From Acidobacteriota bacterium (GTDB lineage Bacteria; Acidobacteriota; Holophagae; Acanthopleuribacterales; Acanthopleuribacteraceae): a stretch of 64,000 nucleotides of DNA. Where the stretch lies: the NCBI GenBank assembly GCA_020637335.1, contig JACJWC010000010.1, forward strand, positions 1 through 64,000, in the 5' to 3' direction. A program made the translations under genes and the position numbers. This document shows, piece by piece, positions 50,806 to 59,575 of the stretch; the stretch's first letter is position 1; each line of letters opens with the position of its first letter. The notes beneath the pieces are model-generated. The model saw only the letters and a program-made list of their open reading frames with translations. It made no database searches and had not been told where the DNA came from.

Positions 50806-53505
50806 TCAATCCTTTTTGGGCGGTTTGTTGGATTTGCTTTTAGAATCTGGCTCTTTTTTCTGCATCGCCTGCAATTCTTCCTGCAATTTGGCCAATCTTT
50901 CCTTAAGATCTTTATTGGCTTCTTCGGCGGCTGCATTCTCAGGATCACCGGCTGTAGTTGAATTCTCCGCAGTCAATGGGATTTCCCCCAAATTGGCTGG
51001 ATCCTGAGTTTCGATGGGTGTGCCTTCCTCAGAAGGTAACGTTTCTGCTGGCGTGGATTGGGCTTCCACTTTGGGCTCCGGGGTGTTCTGGCCAACAACC
51101 GGCGTGGGTTCTGCAGGTGTTCGCATAAATACAAACCAACCTCCCGCAGCAGCTGCGGCCAACAACACCACCACCAAAATCCAAAGCCATGCCTTGGAAC
51201 TCTTGGCGGGCGCCTGGACAGGACCCACCTGGTTAATTTGGGCCTGCTGATGCGCTTGAATCATGCCGGTGTCCGGCATAATGAAGGCCGGTTTGGTCGG
51301 CGCTTTGGGCTTTTTCTGATCGTATTGATTGAGTAGGTGCAGGTCTTTGAGGAAGAGGCTGCGCAAATAATCCCCAACATCCGATTCATTGGTGTGAAAC
51401 TTGGACTGCTGGACAAAATCCTTAAGATCCTTTTCGAACTCTTTGGCGTTGGTGTACCGGGCGTTGACATCCAAGGTCAATGCCTTGAGCACAATTTTCT
51501 CCAACTTACTCGGAATTTTAGGGTTGTATACGCTGGGCGGATCAAACTTCGCCTCGCGAACGTTCTTAAGAATGGATAATTCCGAGTCTCCAGAAATCAG
51601 CTTTCGACCCGTTAAACTCTCATACAACACGTTGCCCAAACTAAAAATATCGCTGCGTTGATCGATGGGTTTGCCTTCAGCTTGTTCCGGCGACATGTAC
51701 AACAGCTTGCCTTTGAGACTGCCCGCAACGGTTTGTGAGGCTTTAATCGAAGCCTTGGCAATGCCAAAATCAACCAACTTGATTTCGCCTTCGTTAGAAA
51801 CCAAGATGTTCTGTGGTGAAATATCGCGATGGACTATGTGCAGATCGCGATTACCATAATCTTTTTTGGTATGTGCATAAAAAAGGGCCGAACACAATTT
51901 CATGCCCATAAACACTGCGATCTCCACCGGGAGATGCACACCCAATTCATTGCAAAGGCTCAAAATCGTCCGCAGGTTATGGCCGGACACGTATTCCATG
52001 GCAATAAAAAACGAATTGTCCATTTGGCCCAATTCGTAAATCTGGGCAATATTGGGATGGGTCAAATTGGCTGCCACTTTAGCCTCATCGATAAACATGG
52101 TGATAAATTCCTGGTTATCGCTGAGATGGGGCAGAATCTTTTTTATCGCCACAATTTTTTCGAAACCTTTTTCGCCGACCAAACGCGCTTTCCAAACTTC
52201 GGCCATGCCGCCGGAAGCAATTTTGGAAAGTAACTGATACTCATTCGATTTTGAACCGCCCTCGGCTTGTTTTTTGGGGGCGGGTTCCAATCCAATCTGA
52301 GGCGACCCAACGGCCACCTGACTGGGCATGGGTTTGGTAGCAGGCGGACTGCTCAGGACAGAACGAGCTGGTGCTGGCGTTGGTTGAACCGTCGGCATAA
52401 CCGGTTTTGGCGGGGCCGTTACAACCGGTTTAGGCATTTCTCGAACCGGTGGTGCGATTTGAGGCGCGGGTTTGCGCACTTGAGGCGTCGGCTGGGTTGT
52501 CGGTTGGGGCCCCGGTTGAGCAGGTCTCGGCGCTACAATGGGCGCTTTTTCCTTTTTCAGCTCTTCCTTGGTCTGCTTTTCAATATCGTCAATCAAAGCC
52601 CCAAAAATATCACTGCTGGTTAATTTTTCTTCCAGATTGCGGGCATTTTGGGGATCCGTCATCGAAAAATTTCGAGCAGCGGGCGGGGTTGGCGCTTGCA
52701 CATCCACGTGAATAGGTGGTTGTGGAGGCAAGGATTGCCGGTATTCGCCCGTATTGCTTTTCATCTTTTCTAATTCTTTTTTCAATTCATCCGGACTGAC
52801 CCGCATGGTTCGGTTATTGCCGCTGTCGTCCGCTTCGGGTTCGGGAACGTGCACCTCAACAACTGGCGTTTTTCGCGCACCCGAACGCTGCATCGATCCT
52901 GAAGTCTGCATGGAACCAGAGCGTTGCATGGACCCCGATCTTTGTAAGCTACCTGAATTTTGTAACGGATCTTTTTTGCCCAACTCCAAGCCTGAAAGGG
53001 TAAATTCCAAGCGTTTCTCTAAGTCGTCATCCAGATTGCGGTTTTCGGGTTTTTTGGTTTTGATGGCACTGGAAAGGCTGCTCAGCGTAAATTCCAGCTT
53101 TTTGTCCAAACTATCATCCAACATGGGTTTCGCTTTGTTCTCCACCAAGGTTTTGACGGTATGGACGAGTTGTTCATCCGAATATGGTTTTTCCAGATAG
53201 GCCGTAACCCCATATTTGGTCTTGGCATCGCGTTTATACTTTTCGCCTTTGTAAACCGCAGTCGAAATGACAATCGGGATCTTGCGATCAATTTCGCGGA
53301 TTTTTTGGCTGACGGTAAATCCGTTCACACCCGGTAACATCGGATCAATAATGCACAGGTCTGGACCATCCGACTGCAACTTGGCAAGCGCTTCATTTCC
53401 ATTATTGACCAAAATGGTATGGAAACCGGCGCGCTCCATTGCACCCGCGATAGTTTTGAGGCTTTTCGCATCATAGTCAGCCACTAGAATCTTAGCCTGT
53501 TTCAT
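50806..53505 (-). CDS. Receiver domain-Ser/Thr protein kinase fusion
   Basis: 899 residues. Residues 1-125 are a response-regulator receiver with Asp54 in CIIDPMLPGVNGF. Two similar 15-residue units with LEFTLS follow at 130-144 and 159-173, then five hexapeptide copies of the type RSGSMQ (183-211) and a long Pro-rich linker. A Hanks-type kinase fills about 423-700 with Lys455, HRD at 559-561 and DFG at 579-581. A membrane helix at 773-793 leads to an outer Pro/Glu-rich tail ending in a coiled coil. It could join two-component and Ser/Thr signalling. No histidine kinase gene is adjacent. Confidence 0.88.
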   Translation of the reverse strand: MKQAKILVADYDAKSLKTIAGAMERAGFHTILVNNGNEALAKLQSDGPDLCIIDPMLPGVNGFTVSQKIREIDRKIPIVISTAVYKGEKYKRDAKTKYGVTAYLEKPYSDEQLVHTVKTLVENKAKPMLDDSLDKKLEFTLSSLSSAIKTKKPENRNLDDDLEKRLEFTLSGLELGKKDPLQNSGSLQRSGSMQRSGSMQTSGSMQRSGARKTPVVEVHVPEPEADDSGNNRTMRVSPDELKKELEKMKSNTGEYRQSLPPQPPIHVDVQAPTPPAARNFSMTDPQNARNLEEKLTSSDIFGALIDDIEKQTKEELKKEKAPIVAPRPAQPGPQPTTQPTPQVRKPAPQIAPPVREMPKPVVTAPPKPVMPTVQPTPAPARSVLSSPPATKPMPSQVAVGSPQIGLEPAPKKQAEGGSKSNEYQLLSKIASGGMAEVWKARLVGEKGFEKIVAIKKILPHLSDNQEFITMFIDEAKVAANLTHPNIAQIYELGQMDNSFFIAMEYVSGHNLRTILSLCNELGVHLPVEIAVFMGMKLCSALFYAHTKKDYGNRDLHIVHRDISPQNILVSNEGEIKLVDFGIAKASIKASQTVAGSLKGKLLYMSPEQAEGKPIDQRSDIFSLGNVLYESLTGRKLISGDSELSILKNVREAKFDPPSVYNPKIPSKLEKIVLKALTLDVNARYTNAKEFEKDLKDFVQQSKFHTNESDVGDYLRSLFLKDLHLLNQYDQKKPKAPTKPAFIMPDTGMIQAHQQAQINQVGPVQAPAKSSKAWLWILVVVLLAAAAAGGWFVFMRTPAEPTPVVGQNTPEPKVEAQSTPAETLPSEEGTPIETQDPANLGEIPLTAENSTTAGDPENAAAEEANKDLKERLAKLQEELQAMQKKEPDSKSKSNKPPKKD
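52873..52959. repeat. 18-bp-unit tandem repeat coding for hexapeptides
   Basis: Five imperfect copies of an 18-base unit within the receiver-kinase gene encode NSGSLQ, RSGSMQ, RSGSMQ, TSGSMQ and RSGARK. The Ser residues after Arg are plausible phosphorylation sites for the kinase in the same protein. Confidence 0.8.
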
Positions 53506-53628
53506 TTGCGTCCTGGGTCCACATCCGAGCTTGAAAACTGAATACCATAAATATCATATACGCTGCCAAAGCGAAACCATAGAGTTAAGCGCGCCCATTG
53601 GTCAAAGGCCTGCCTCTGCGGGTTTCGA

Positions 53629-53657
53629 TTGAGTCCCCGATTCCACTGGTTTAAGAT
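53629..53657 (+). promoter_or_regulatory. Promoter for possible leaderless mRNA
   Basis: TTGAGT (53629-53634), a 17-base spacer, then TAAGAT (53652-53657). The transcription start would fall at or within a base or two of the ATG at 53664, and there is no ribosome binding site before that ATG. Confidence 0.5.
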
Positions 53658-53663
53658 TGCGGC

Positions 53664-54257
53664 ATGATGGCTAAAGGCTTTTTTTTCCTGATTTTATTGC
53701 TATTTTCGGATGTCCCCCCGAGCTTTAGGATTCAATCCGTGCAGGGCAACCATGCAACTTTACAGGGGACTAGCATGGTCTTTTCCCTATCAGGCGCGTC
53801 CGTTCGAATCACACCCCTGTCCCCTGACGAACTGGAGGCGATGCTCCGCGCCAAACTGCCCGATCCAGGCGTCCTACAGGATCCTGACACGCAGTTGCGT
53901 TTGCGTTCCATCATTAGTTTTCGTTTGGAAGCTGAAAACAAGGGTGAACACGATCTGCATTTCAATCCGGACCAATGCCGCCTCTATCACAGCGATGAAC
54001 CCAAAGGCATTTTAGTGACACCCCTTTTCTTTACTTTTGGGCGAGACTTGAGCGTTAGCGAAAGTTTGGATATCTTGGCCAATGAATTTGCCGGCAATAA
54101 TTGGACCCTCCCGCCTGGGGAAAAAGCGGAGCAGATTTTGGCTTTTACCATGCCCGGCTCCCGATTCCAGCGCTCTTATGAATTGCGGATCCGCGAACTG
54201 TACTTTGGCCCTGACGCCTTTACATTTTCGGCAAACCTCAAGCAGGTCAAACGTTAA
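53664..54257 (+). CDS. Exported protein upstream of lptD, unknown function
   Basis: 197 residues. The N-terminus is hydrophobic (FFFLILLLFSDVPPS), probably a signal peptide. The mature part is beta-rich, with segments such as IISFRLEAENKGEHDLHFNP and YELRIRELYFGPDAF that suggest an immunoglobulin-like sandwich. No family recognised. Its stop is 2 bases before lptD, so it is cotranscribed and may act in outer-membrane assembly, but that is position only. The ATG at 53664 lacks a ribosome binding site; the next ATG is the adjacent codon. Confidence 0.65.
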   Translation: MMAKGFFFLILLLFSDVPPSFRIQSVQGNHATLQGTSMVFSLSGASVRITPLSPDELEAMLRAKLPDPGVLQDPDTQLRLRSIISFRLEAENKGEHDLHFNPDQCRLYHSDEPKGILVTPLFFTFGRDLSVSESLDILANEFAGNNWTLPPGEKAEQILAFTMPGSRFQRSYELRIRELYFGPDAFTFSANLKQVKR

Positions 54258-54259
54258 CA

Positions 54260-56302
54260 ATGCCAATTCTTTTATTGTTTTTTTGGGCACAGGACATTGC
54301 GGTGACCGTTACCGGAAGCGGCGGCCCCATTCGCCAAACCGATGGCACAATCACCTTCAACACCTACTTCCGCATGGAGGCTGAAGGCCTGATCCTGACC
54401 GCCGATCAGGCCGCCTATCGACCCAATAAAATGGTAGAAGTCCACGGCAACATCAAGATTGACCTGCAAACGGATCAGGGCTACCTAGAGATTTACGCGG
54501 ATCAAGGCGTATTTGATCTCAGCACACAAAGTGGCGAATTCACCGATGTGGCGGCCCAATTCTCCGATGAGTTTTACTTTGTCGGTAAAAAACTGACGGT
54601 CATGGGCAAAGATCGTTTTTTTATTGAAAGCGGCCAACTCAGCTCGTGTAACCAACCGACAGCCCATTGGTCCATTGCCATCCATAAAGCTTGGATTGAA
54701 CGCGAGGGTTATGCCCGATTGCGCAATGCTTCTTTTCGGATCGGAAACGTACCCGTTTTTTACCTTCCTTATATGATCATTCCAGCCTTCAGCGAGCGAC
54801 GTACGGGCTTATTGACCCCACAGCCTGGCGATTCCTCACGCAATGGCTATTTTCTGGGGGTGCCCTTCTACTGGGCGCCGCGCAGAGACCTTGACTTTAC
54901 CCTGACCCCCACCTTCTTCCAGGAGGCCGGTTTGCGCTTGGGCCTCGAAGCGCGTTACAAACCAACATTTCAAACACAAGGTGTTCTGAATGCCAGCTAC
55001 ATTCGCGACCGTATTTTGGCCGATGCGACCCGCGCAGGCGCAAATGTACCGATCGAGGATGGCAAACCCATAAAAGCCGATCGTTTTCGGTTGCAATGGG
55101 AACATGAACAACCCCTCGGCAAAGGTCTGCTTCTGCATCGCTGGGATGGGGGATCTGATTTCCAAATTGACCGGGACTACGTACTCGGCGCGACCGCAGG
55201 ACGCGTGCGGGACTACAGTTACCAGACCCAATACTCCACCTATTGGGGCAACCACGCCATTTTTGTCGACCTGCAAAAGAATCAACGCATCCTGAGCGAT
55301 GGAAAAACCATTGCCCATTGGGACAACCTGCCCAGCGTACAAATATTCCAACCGGCAATTCTGCTGGGCGACAACTGGGTTTACCGCAGCCGCTATTACT
55401 TGGACCACTGGTCATTGCGCCAATTTGGCCCGCTTGAGGAAGATGCGGCCGTATTCCGCGCTGGCGTTGATGCCTCAGTCTCGACAACCAAAAATCTGGG
55501 CGACTGGATCCACAGTCGAACTTCTGTTGGCTTGACAGGTGCCTACTGGCGCAGCTCTGATGATTCTGCAACGCAAGGCGGCCCTTTTATCGGGGTTGAG
55601 TTACTCGGACCGCGCCTGTACAAAGCCTTTGGCCCCCAGGAAAAATGGACGCATTTTGTCGAGTTCGGTTTGGATAACCGCTTGGGTACAGAAGGCTCGG
55701 ATCCGTTTTTAGATCACGTCATCTTGGACGAACTGGACGCCCGATTGGAGGAGCAGGGCCGTGGCGGAAACACGACTTGGAAAATTCGCTCACGCTTCTA
55801 CCAATCGCGCGAAGGTTTTTCCCAACCTTGGCTTGATTTGGAGTTGCGTCAACGCGTTTATTGGAACAGCGACCAAACACCGCCGCTCGAGTTACGCGCC
55901 CGCATTGCCCAAAACCGCCGCATCCAAGGCAACGCGCTGGTTCAATACAATCCAGAGACTGGCGAATGGGAAACCTTGACCCTGTACTCCAACCTACAAT
56001 TTCGCCATGCCAGCGGACAATTGGGTTATGTGCGCCGTTCACTTGCTGAAACAAACCAGGATTCGCTGATTGGCTCCCTCAACCTGAACGTGCGCAAAAC
56101 CCAAATTCGTTACCTTTATGACTACGATTTCCAGCTCAATCAATTTAAAAGCCAGGAATTGGGTTTGACTTATATGGGCGCATGCATGGGCGTTTCGGGG
56201 CGTTTTGTCAGTACGCCTTTTGTCGGCGTGAACGCCGATCAGGAATGGTTTCAATTAGTCGTCCACTTCCGCAATTTGGGCGAATTGGGTCGGCGTTTCT
56301 AA
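54260..56302 (+). CDS. lptD: LPS-assembly protein LptD
   Basis: Outer-membrane barrel that inserts lipopolysaccharide into the outer leaflet. 680 residues: signal peptide, an N-terminal OstA/LptA-like jelly roll (EGLILTADQAAYRPNKMVEV, VHGNIKIDLQTDQGYLEIYA, about 45-125) and a long barrel region (from about 160) with alternating aromatic strands. VFYLPYMIIPAFSERRTGLLTPQ is the plug/barrel junction typical of the family. Only two cysteines are obvious (LSSCNQ and GACMG), fewer than in E. coli LptD. It is 2 bases after the exported protein and overlaps the next gene by 1 base. Confidence 0.88.
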   Translation: MPILLLFFWAQDIAVTVTGSGGPIRQTDGTITFNTYFRMEAEGLILTADQAAYRPNKMVEVHGNIKIDLQTDQGYLEIYADQGVFDLSTQSGEFTDVAAQFSDEFYFVGKKLTVMGKDRFFIESGQLSSCNQPTAHWSIAIHKAWIEREGYARLRNASFRIGNVPVFYLPYMIIPAFSERRTGLLTPQPGDSSRNGYFLGVPFYWAPRRDLDFTLTPTFFQEAGLRLGLEARYKPTFQTQGVLNASYIRDRILADATRAGANVPIEDGKPIKADRFRLQWEHEQPLGKGLLLHRWDGGSDFQIDRDYVLGATAGRVRDYSYQTQYSTYWGNHAIFVDLQKNQRILSDGKTIAHWDNLPSVQIFQPAILLGDNWVYRSRYYLDHWSLRQFGPLEEDAAVFRAGVDASVSTTKNLGDWIHSRTSVGLTGAYWRSSDDSATQGGPFIGVELLGPRLYKAFGPQEKWTHFVEFGLDNRLGTEGSDPFLDHVILDELDARLEEQGRGGNTTWKIRSRFYQSREGFSQPWLDLELRQRVYWNSDQTPPLELRARIAQNRRIQGNALVQYNPETGEWETLTLYSNLQFRHASGQLGYVRRSLAETNQDSLIGSLNLNVRKTQIRYLYDYDFQLNQFKSQELGLTYMGACMGVSGRFVSTPFVGVNADQEWFQLVVHFRNLGELGRRF

Positions 56303-57621
56303 TGGACGGATCCCGCAAAGCGTTACATATTGCGATGATCGGATTCTCTTTGGGGACCGGGCGCCTACCCAGCGCGTGGATGGTTGGCGCTTGCGTAGTA
56401 GCTTTTCTTTTTAACTTGTTGATACTCAATCGTTTGGGCGGTCAAATATTTATGCGGCAGCAGGACCGGGCCCGCGGATTTGCGTTGGGCATTCTTATGT
56501 ATCCAGCCATCCTGACCCTGCTCTACATGATTTTTTGGCAAACCCCCATTTTTGCCTTGGTGGGCTGGTGCGCAATGGCATTTGGCGACGGATTTGGCGG
56601 ATTAATCGGCCGAAAATTTGGCCAAAAAACCTGGGCTTGGTCCCCGGCTAAGTCTTACATCGGGACCGGGGCATTTTGGTTGCTTGGCAGTTTGGCAACC
56701 CTTTTGTGGCTGGCCCTATTTCCCAAAGAGCTCTTCCTGACTGCTGATTGGACCACCTGGTTTTTTATCGTATTGGCCGTCATGGCTGTTTCCGCCTGGG
56801 TGGAGTCCCTGCCCGGCTTAATTGATGATAACTTTTCTGTCCCATTAGTCGCCGCCCTGTCGGCCTGGCTCCTTTTTCAATTAAGCAACCAACCGGTCCC
56901 CAATAATTGGCCAACCAACAGTTTGGTCGCCCTCGTTTTGATCGCCGCGCTGATGGGGGCAGCCGTATGGGCACGAAAAATCAGCACAAGCGGCTCCCTG
57001 GTCGGCGGCGCAATAGCACTAGGGCTTTGGCTGGGTTTTTCCTGGCTCGGATTGGGCGCATTGTTTCTCTTTTTCTGGGCCGGGTCCTTGGCAAGTCATT
57101 TTGGGAAAAAGCAAAAGGCAACCTGGGGACTCGATCAGGAAAATGAGGGCACCCGATCTATACGCCACGCATTGGCCAATGGCGGGGTTGCAGGATTGGC
57201 CGGCTGGTTGGGCTGGTTCGTGCCCGAATGGAACCAAGTCTTGGCAATAGTCGCAATTGGTGCCCTTTCCGCCGCACTCGCTGATACGTTCTCCAGTGAG
57301 TTCGGCGTTTTATATGGCAAAAAATTTGTCCATGTTCTGCGCTTTTCAAGCCTGAAACGCGGGGTCGATGGGGCCATCAGCCTGGAAGGGTCTCTAGCTG
57401 GTGTGGCTGGCGCATTGAGCATGGCCGGCTTGTGGTATCTGCTTCAACCACAAGGGCTGGGCTGGGTCCTGGTTGGTTTGGCTGGGATTTTTGGCACCTG
57501 GTTTGACAGTGTATTGGGCATTAGCCTCCAAAAATCCGGCTACATGACCAATGACACAGTCAATTTTGCCAATACGGCGATCAGCGGCGCCCTTTTCGGC
57601 TTTATCGCGTCTTTAATTTAA
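56302..57621 (+). CDS. Fused isoprenoid-alcohol kinase (dolichol/phytol kinase-like) and DUF92 membrane protein
   Basis: 439 residues, about 12 membrane helices. The first half resembles phytol/dolichol kinases (MAFGDGFGGLIGRKFG, then a Lys-Ser segment AKSYIGTGAFWLLGS). The second half is DUF92: SGSLVGGAIALGLWLGFSW, the ALADTFSSEFGVLYGKK motif with acidic residues, and GVDGAISLEGSLAG. In plants and cyanobacteria the separate counterparts VTE5 and VTE6 phosphorylate phytol and then phytyl phosphate, so this fusion may turn a prenyl alcohol into a diphosphate. The ATG at 56302 overlaps the lptD stop (TAATG). The last 20 bases overlap the convergent barrel gene. Confidence 0.75.
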   Translation: MDGSRKALHIAMIGFSLGTGRLPSAWMVGACVVAFLFNLLILNRLGGQIFMRQQDRARGFALGILMYPAILTLLYMIFWQTPIFALVGWCAMAFGDGFGGLIGRKFGQKTWAWSPAKSYIGTGAFWLLGSLATLLWLALFPKELFLTADWTTWFFIVLAVMAVSAWVESLPGLIDDNFSVPLVAALSAWLLFQLSNQPVPNNWPTNSLVALVLIAALMGAAVWARKISTSGSLVGGAIALGLWLGFSWLGLGALFLFFWAGSLASHFGKKQKATWGLDQENEGTRSIRHALANGGVAGLAGWLGWFVPEWNQVLAIVAIGALSAALADTFSSEFGVLYGKKFVHVLRFSSLKRGVDGAISLEGSLAGVAGALSMAGLWYLLQPQGLGWVLVGLAGIFGTWFDSVLGISLQKSGYMTNDTVNFANTAISGALFGFIASLI

Positions 57622-58348
57622 GTGAGACCTGCCAATTTTGATTGGTTTTTCCGGTTTTGGGGTCTTCTTTTAACAGATCGTCAAAGGCTTGGTGATACTC
57701 GTAGCTGGCGCGTAAGGAAAGGTGTTTGCCCATAGGGCGGGTGAAATCAACGGCAACGCTGGCATGGGCCAAACCGTCCTTCTCATAAAAGCCGGCCTCA
57801 ATCACCTCACCACTGCGGGTAACTTTGGGTTCCAGTCCGTAGCTTCCACCGGCTTTTAAGGTAAGGCCAATGTCTGTTTTGGCGGTCAGCGGAAATGCGC
57901 GCGAAAGATTGAGATCAATGTAAGTACCCCGATAGGCATCAATGTCATAGGCAATGCCATAGGTCGGGTTCCATGCCGTGCGCTGACGGATGCGATAGAA
58001 AAGCTCCTGCGAATCCGGACGGCCAAATCCGTATTGATAAAAGCGGTAACCCAAAGTCTGGACGGTTCCGCGCCCGATCGTTGTGTATTCGAGGGCATGC
58101 ACAAATTCATCCAATTTTTCAGTTTCATATCCGGGATGATGAAAAACGGAATAAGACCAGGCACCCACGCCCAACAACAAATCGCCTTGAACACCCGGTT
58201 CCTCATCATATACATGGCCGCGAAAGAGGTAGAGATCGGTGTAATTCACCCGAAACTGGATATCGAACTGGGCGCGAACTTCCTGGGCATGCAAATAACC
58301 GAGGAGACCTAAGGCTACAACAATCAGTAATTTAAGCGAATTTCTCAT
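57602..58348 (-). CDS. Predicted outer-membrane beta-barrel protein
   Basis: 248 residues. A signal peptide (LKLLIVVALGLLGYLHA) is followed by alternating strands such as VNYTDLYLFRGHVYD and TDIGLTLKAGGSYGLEP, ending in a strand WQVSLKLKTR. This is an 8-12 strand barrel by eye; the first strands with YLFRG recall a barrel family seen in proteobacteria, whose substrate is not established. It follows the DUF2752 gene by 7 bases. Confidence 0.65.
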   Translation of the reverse strand: MRNSLKLLIVVALGLLGYLHAQEVRAQFDIQFRVNYTDLYLFRGHVYDEEPGVQGDLLLGVGAWSYSVFHHPGYETEKLDEFVHALEYTTIGRGTVQTLGYRFYQYGFGRPDSQELFYRIRQRTAWNPTYGIAYDIDAYRGTYIDLNLSRAFPLTAKTDIGLTLKAGGSYGLEPKVTRSGEVIEAGFYEKDGLAHASVAVDFTRPMGKHLSLRASYEYHQAFDDLLKEDPKTGKTNQNWQVSLKLKTR

Positions 58349-58355
58349 ACAATCC

Positions 58356-58760
58356 TCAAAACACGGGGGAATGAATTAAATAATACCAGTTAAGCAGAAC
58401 CATCAGGACGAAGACCAAACGCGCCGAACGGGTCAAGTACCAGGCACCCACCACCAATTTGCGCCTTTTAATGAATAAACAGGAATCCACAATGCCAAAA
58501 AGGCCAAGCGCAAGTGCGGCCAAAAACCCCAAGGGTTGCCACAAGAAGGCGCGCAGCCAATCACCTTGCAAGGCAGAGAGACCCATGCGGGTCAGGCCAC
58601 AACTTGGGCATGGTAGAACAAACCATTGGCGGAAAGGACACACAAAAGACCATTCCAAACCCAGCCAAAAGAAGCTAAGCGCAAAGGCGAGGCCACTGAG
58701 AAGAATAGAGCCCGCCCAGGGGAAATCGCCCCGACCCGTAACCTGAATTTCAACCAGCAC
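58356..58760 (-). CDS. DUF2752 membrane protein
   Basis: 134 residues with three membrane helices and the family signature CPSCGLTRMGLSALQGDW near the middle; FVCPF forms the first cysteine. DUF2752 proteins have an unknown role. Its start is a GTG at 58760 that overlaps the Yip1-family gene by 11 bases, so the two are coupled, and the barrel gene follows directly. Confidence 0.8.
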   Translation of the reverse strand: MLVEIQVTGRGDFPWAGSILLSGLAFALSFFWLGLEWSFVCPFRQWFVLPCPSCGLTRMGLSALQGDWLRAFLWQPLGFLAALALGLFGIVDSCLFIKRRKLVVGAWYLTRSARLVFVLMVLLNWYYLIHSPVF

Positions 58761-59502
58761 TCATCCCGCCAGCAATGAGCGCAGTAAAAATTCCGATACA
58801 GGTTGCACCCAAACAACACAAGAAGATGTATGGCGCAAGCACGGTCAGGATTGCTCGGCCCGGTGATGATTTTTCAGCCTTGACCAATCCAACGACCAAC
58901 AAGACCAAACTAAAAACCCAGGTGAACAAACCGAAATAACTTAGACCAAAAAGGCTAGGCAAATGGCTGTAAGCGTAGATTCGAGCAAATTTTGAGAAAC
59001 TGCCCTTGTGGCTTTTAAAGATTTGACTGCTCAAGTAAAAAATGACCAGCCCAAAAAAGAACTGGAAGGCCGCCATGATCGGCGCCAGAAAAACCTGAAC
59101 CACAATGCCCGTCTGATAGGCTTGGCCAAAGTCCTGATCCGGCAGTTGCATTTCCGGGAACAGTTTTTGAAGCTCTTGGAGAAATGCCTGAACACCCCCA
59201 TCTGGGCCAAGAATGAGATAGTTAATCAAAACATTCACAATGGTGATGGTGATGCCGCAAAACAGGGCCAGACAAATGGCGGGGACTGGCGAGCGGTCCT
59301 CTCGCATGCCGGGAAAGAACCGATCCCATTGGAACAGCGCCCTCGAAAAAGTCAGAAACACCGCTTTGCCCAGGCCTTCGTCAAATTGAGGATCTTCTAA
59401 AGGCGGCTCCTCACCTTGAGGTTCCGTATCGTATTGGTAAACATCGTATTGACTGGGTTGATAGGGATCATGGGGCGGAATCGGCGGTGGCTGTGGTTCC
59501 AT
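58750..59502 (-). CDS. Yip1-family membrane protein
   Basis: 250 residues: a Pro/Gln-rich cytoplasmic N-terminus (1-35) and five membrane helices, with SKFARIYAYSHLPSLFG in the middle, the pattern of Yip1 domains. It is the first gene of a Yip1-DUF2752-barrel run on the minus strand. Function unknown in bacteria; no partner is evident beyond this run. Confidence 0.75.
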   Translation of the reverse strand: MEPQPPPIPPHDPYQPSQYDVYQYDTEPQGEEPPLEDPQFDEGLGKAVFLTFSRALFQWDRFFPGMREDRSPVPAICLALFCGITITIVNVLINYLILGPDGGVQAFLQELQKLFPEMQLPDQDFGQAYQTGIVVQVFLAPIMAAFQFFFGLVIFYLSSQIFKSHKGSFSKFARIYAYSHLPSLFGLSYFGLFTWVFSLVLLVVGLVKAEKSSPGRAILTVLAPYIFLCCLGATCIGIFTALIAGGMSAG

Positions 59503-59575
59503 GAGGACCTCAAAAGGATTTTTTAAGATGGAACTGTATCACATTGGCGGGGTGGGGCCAATTGGTGGCGCTGTC

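Noticed and set aside
52873..52959. Tandem repeat as a CRISPR array
   Set aside because: Units are contiguous without spacers and lie in frame inside a protein gene.
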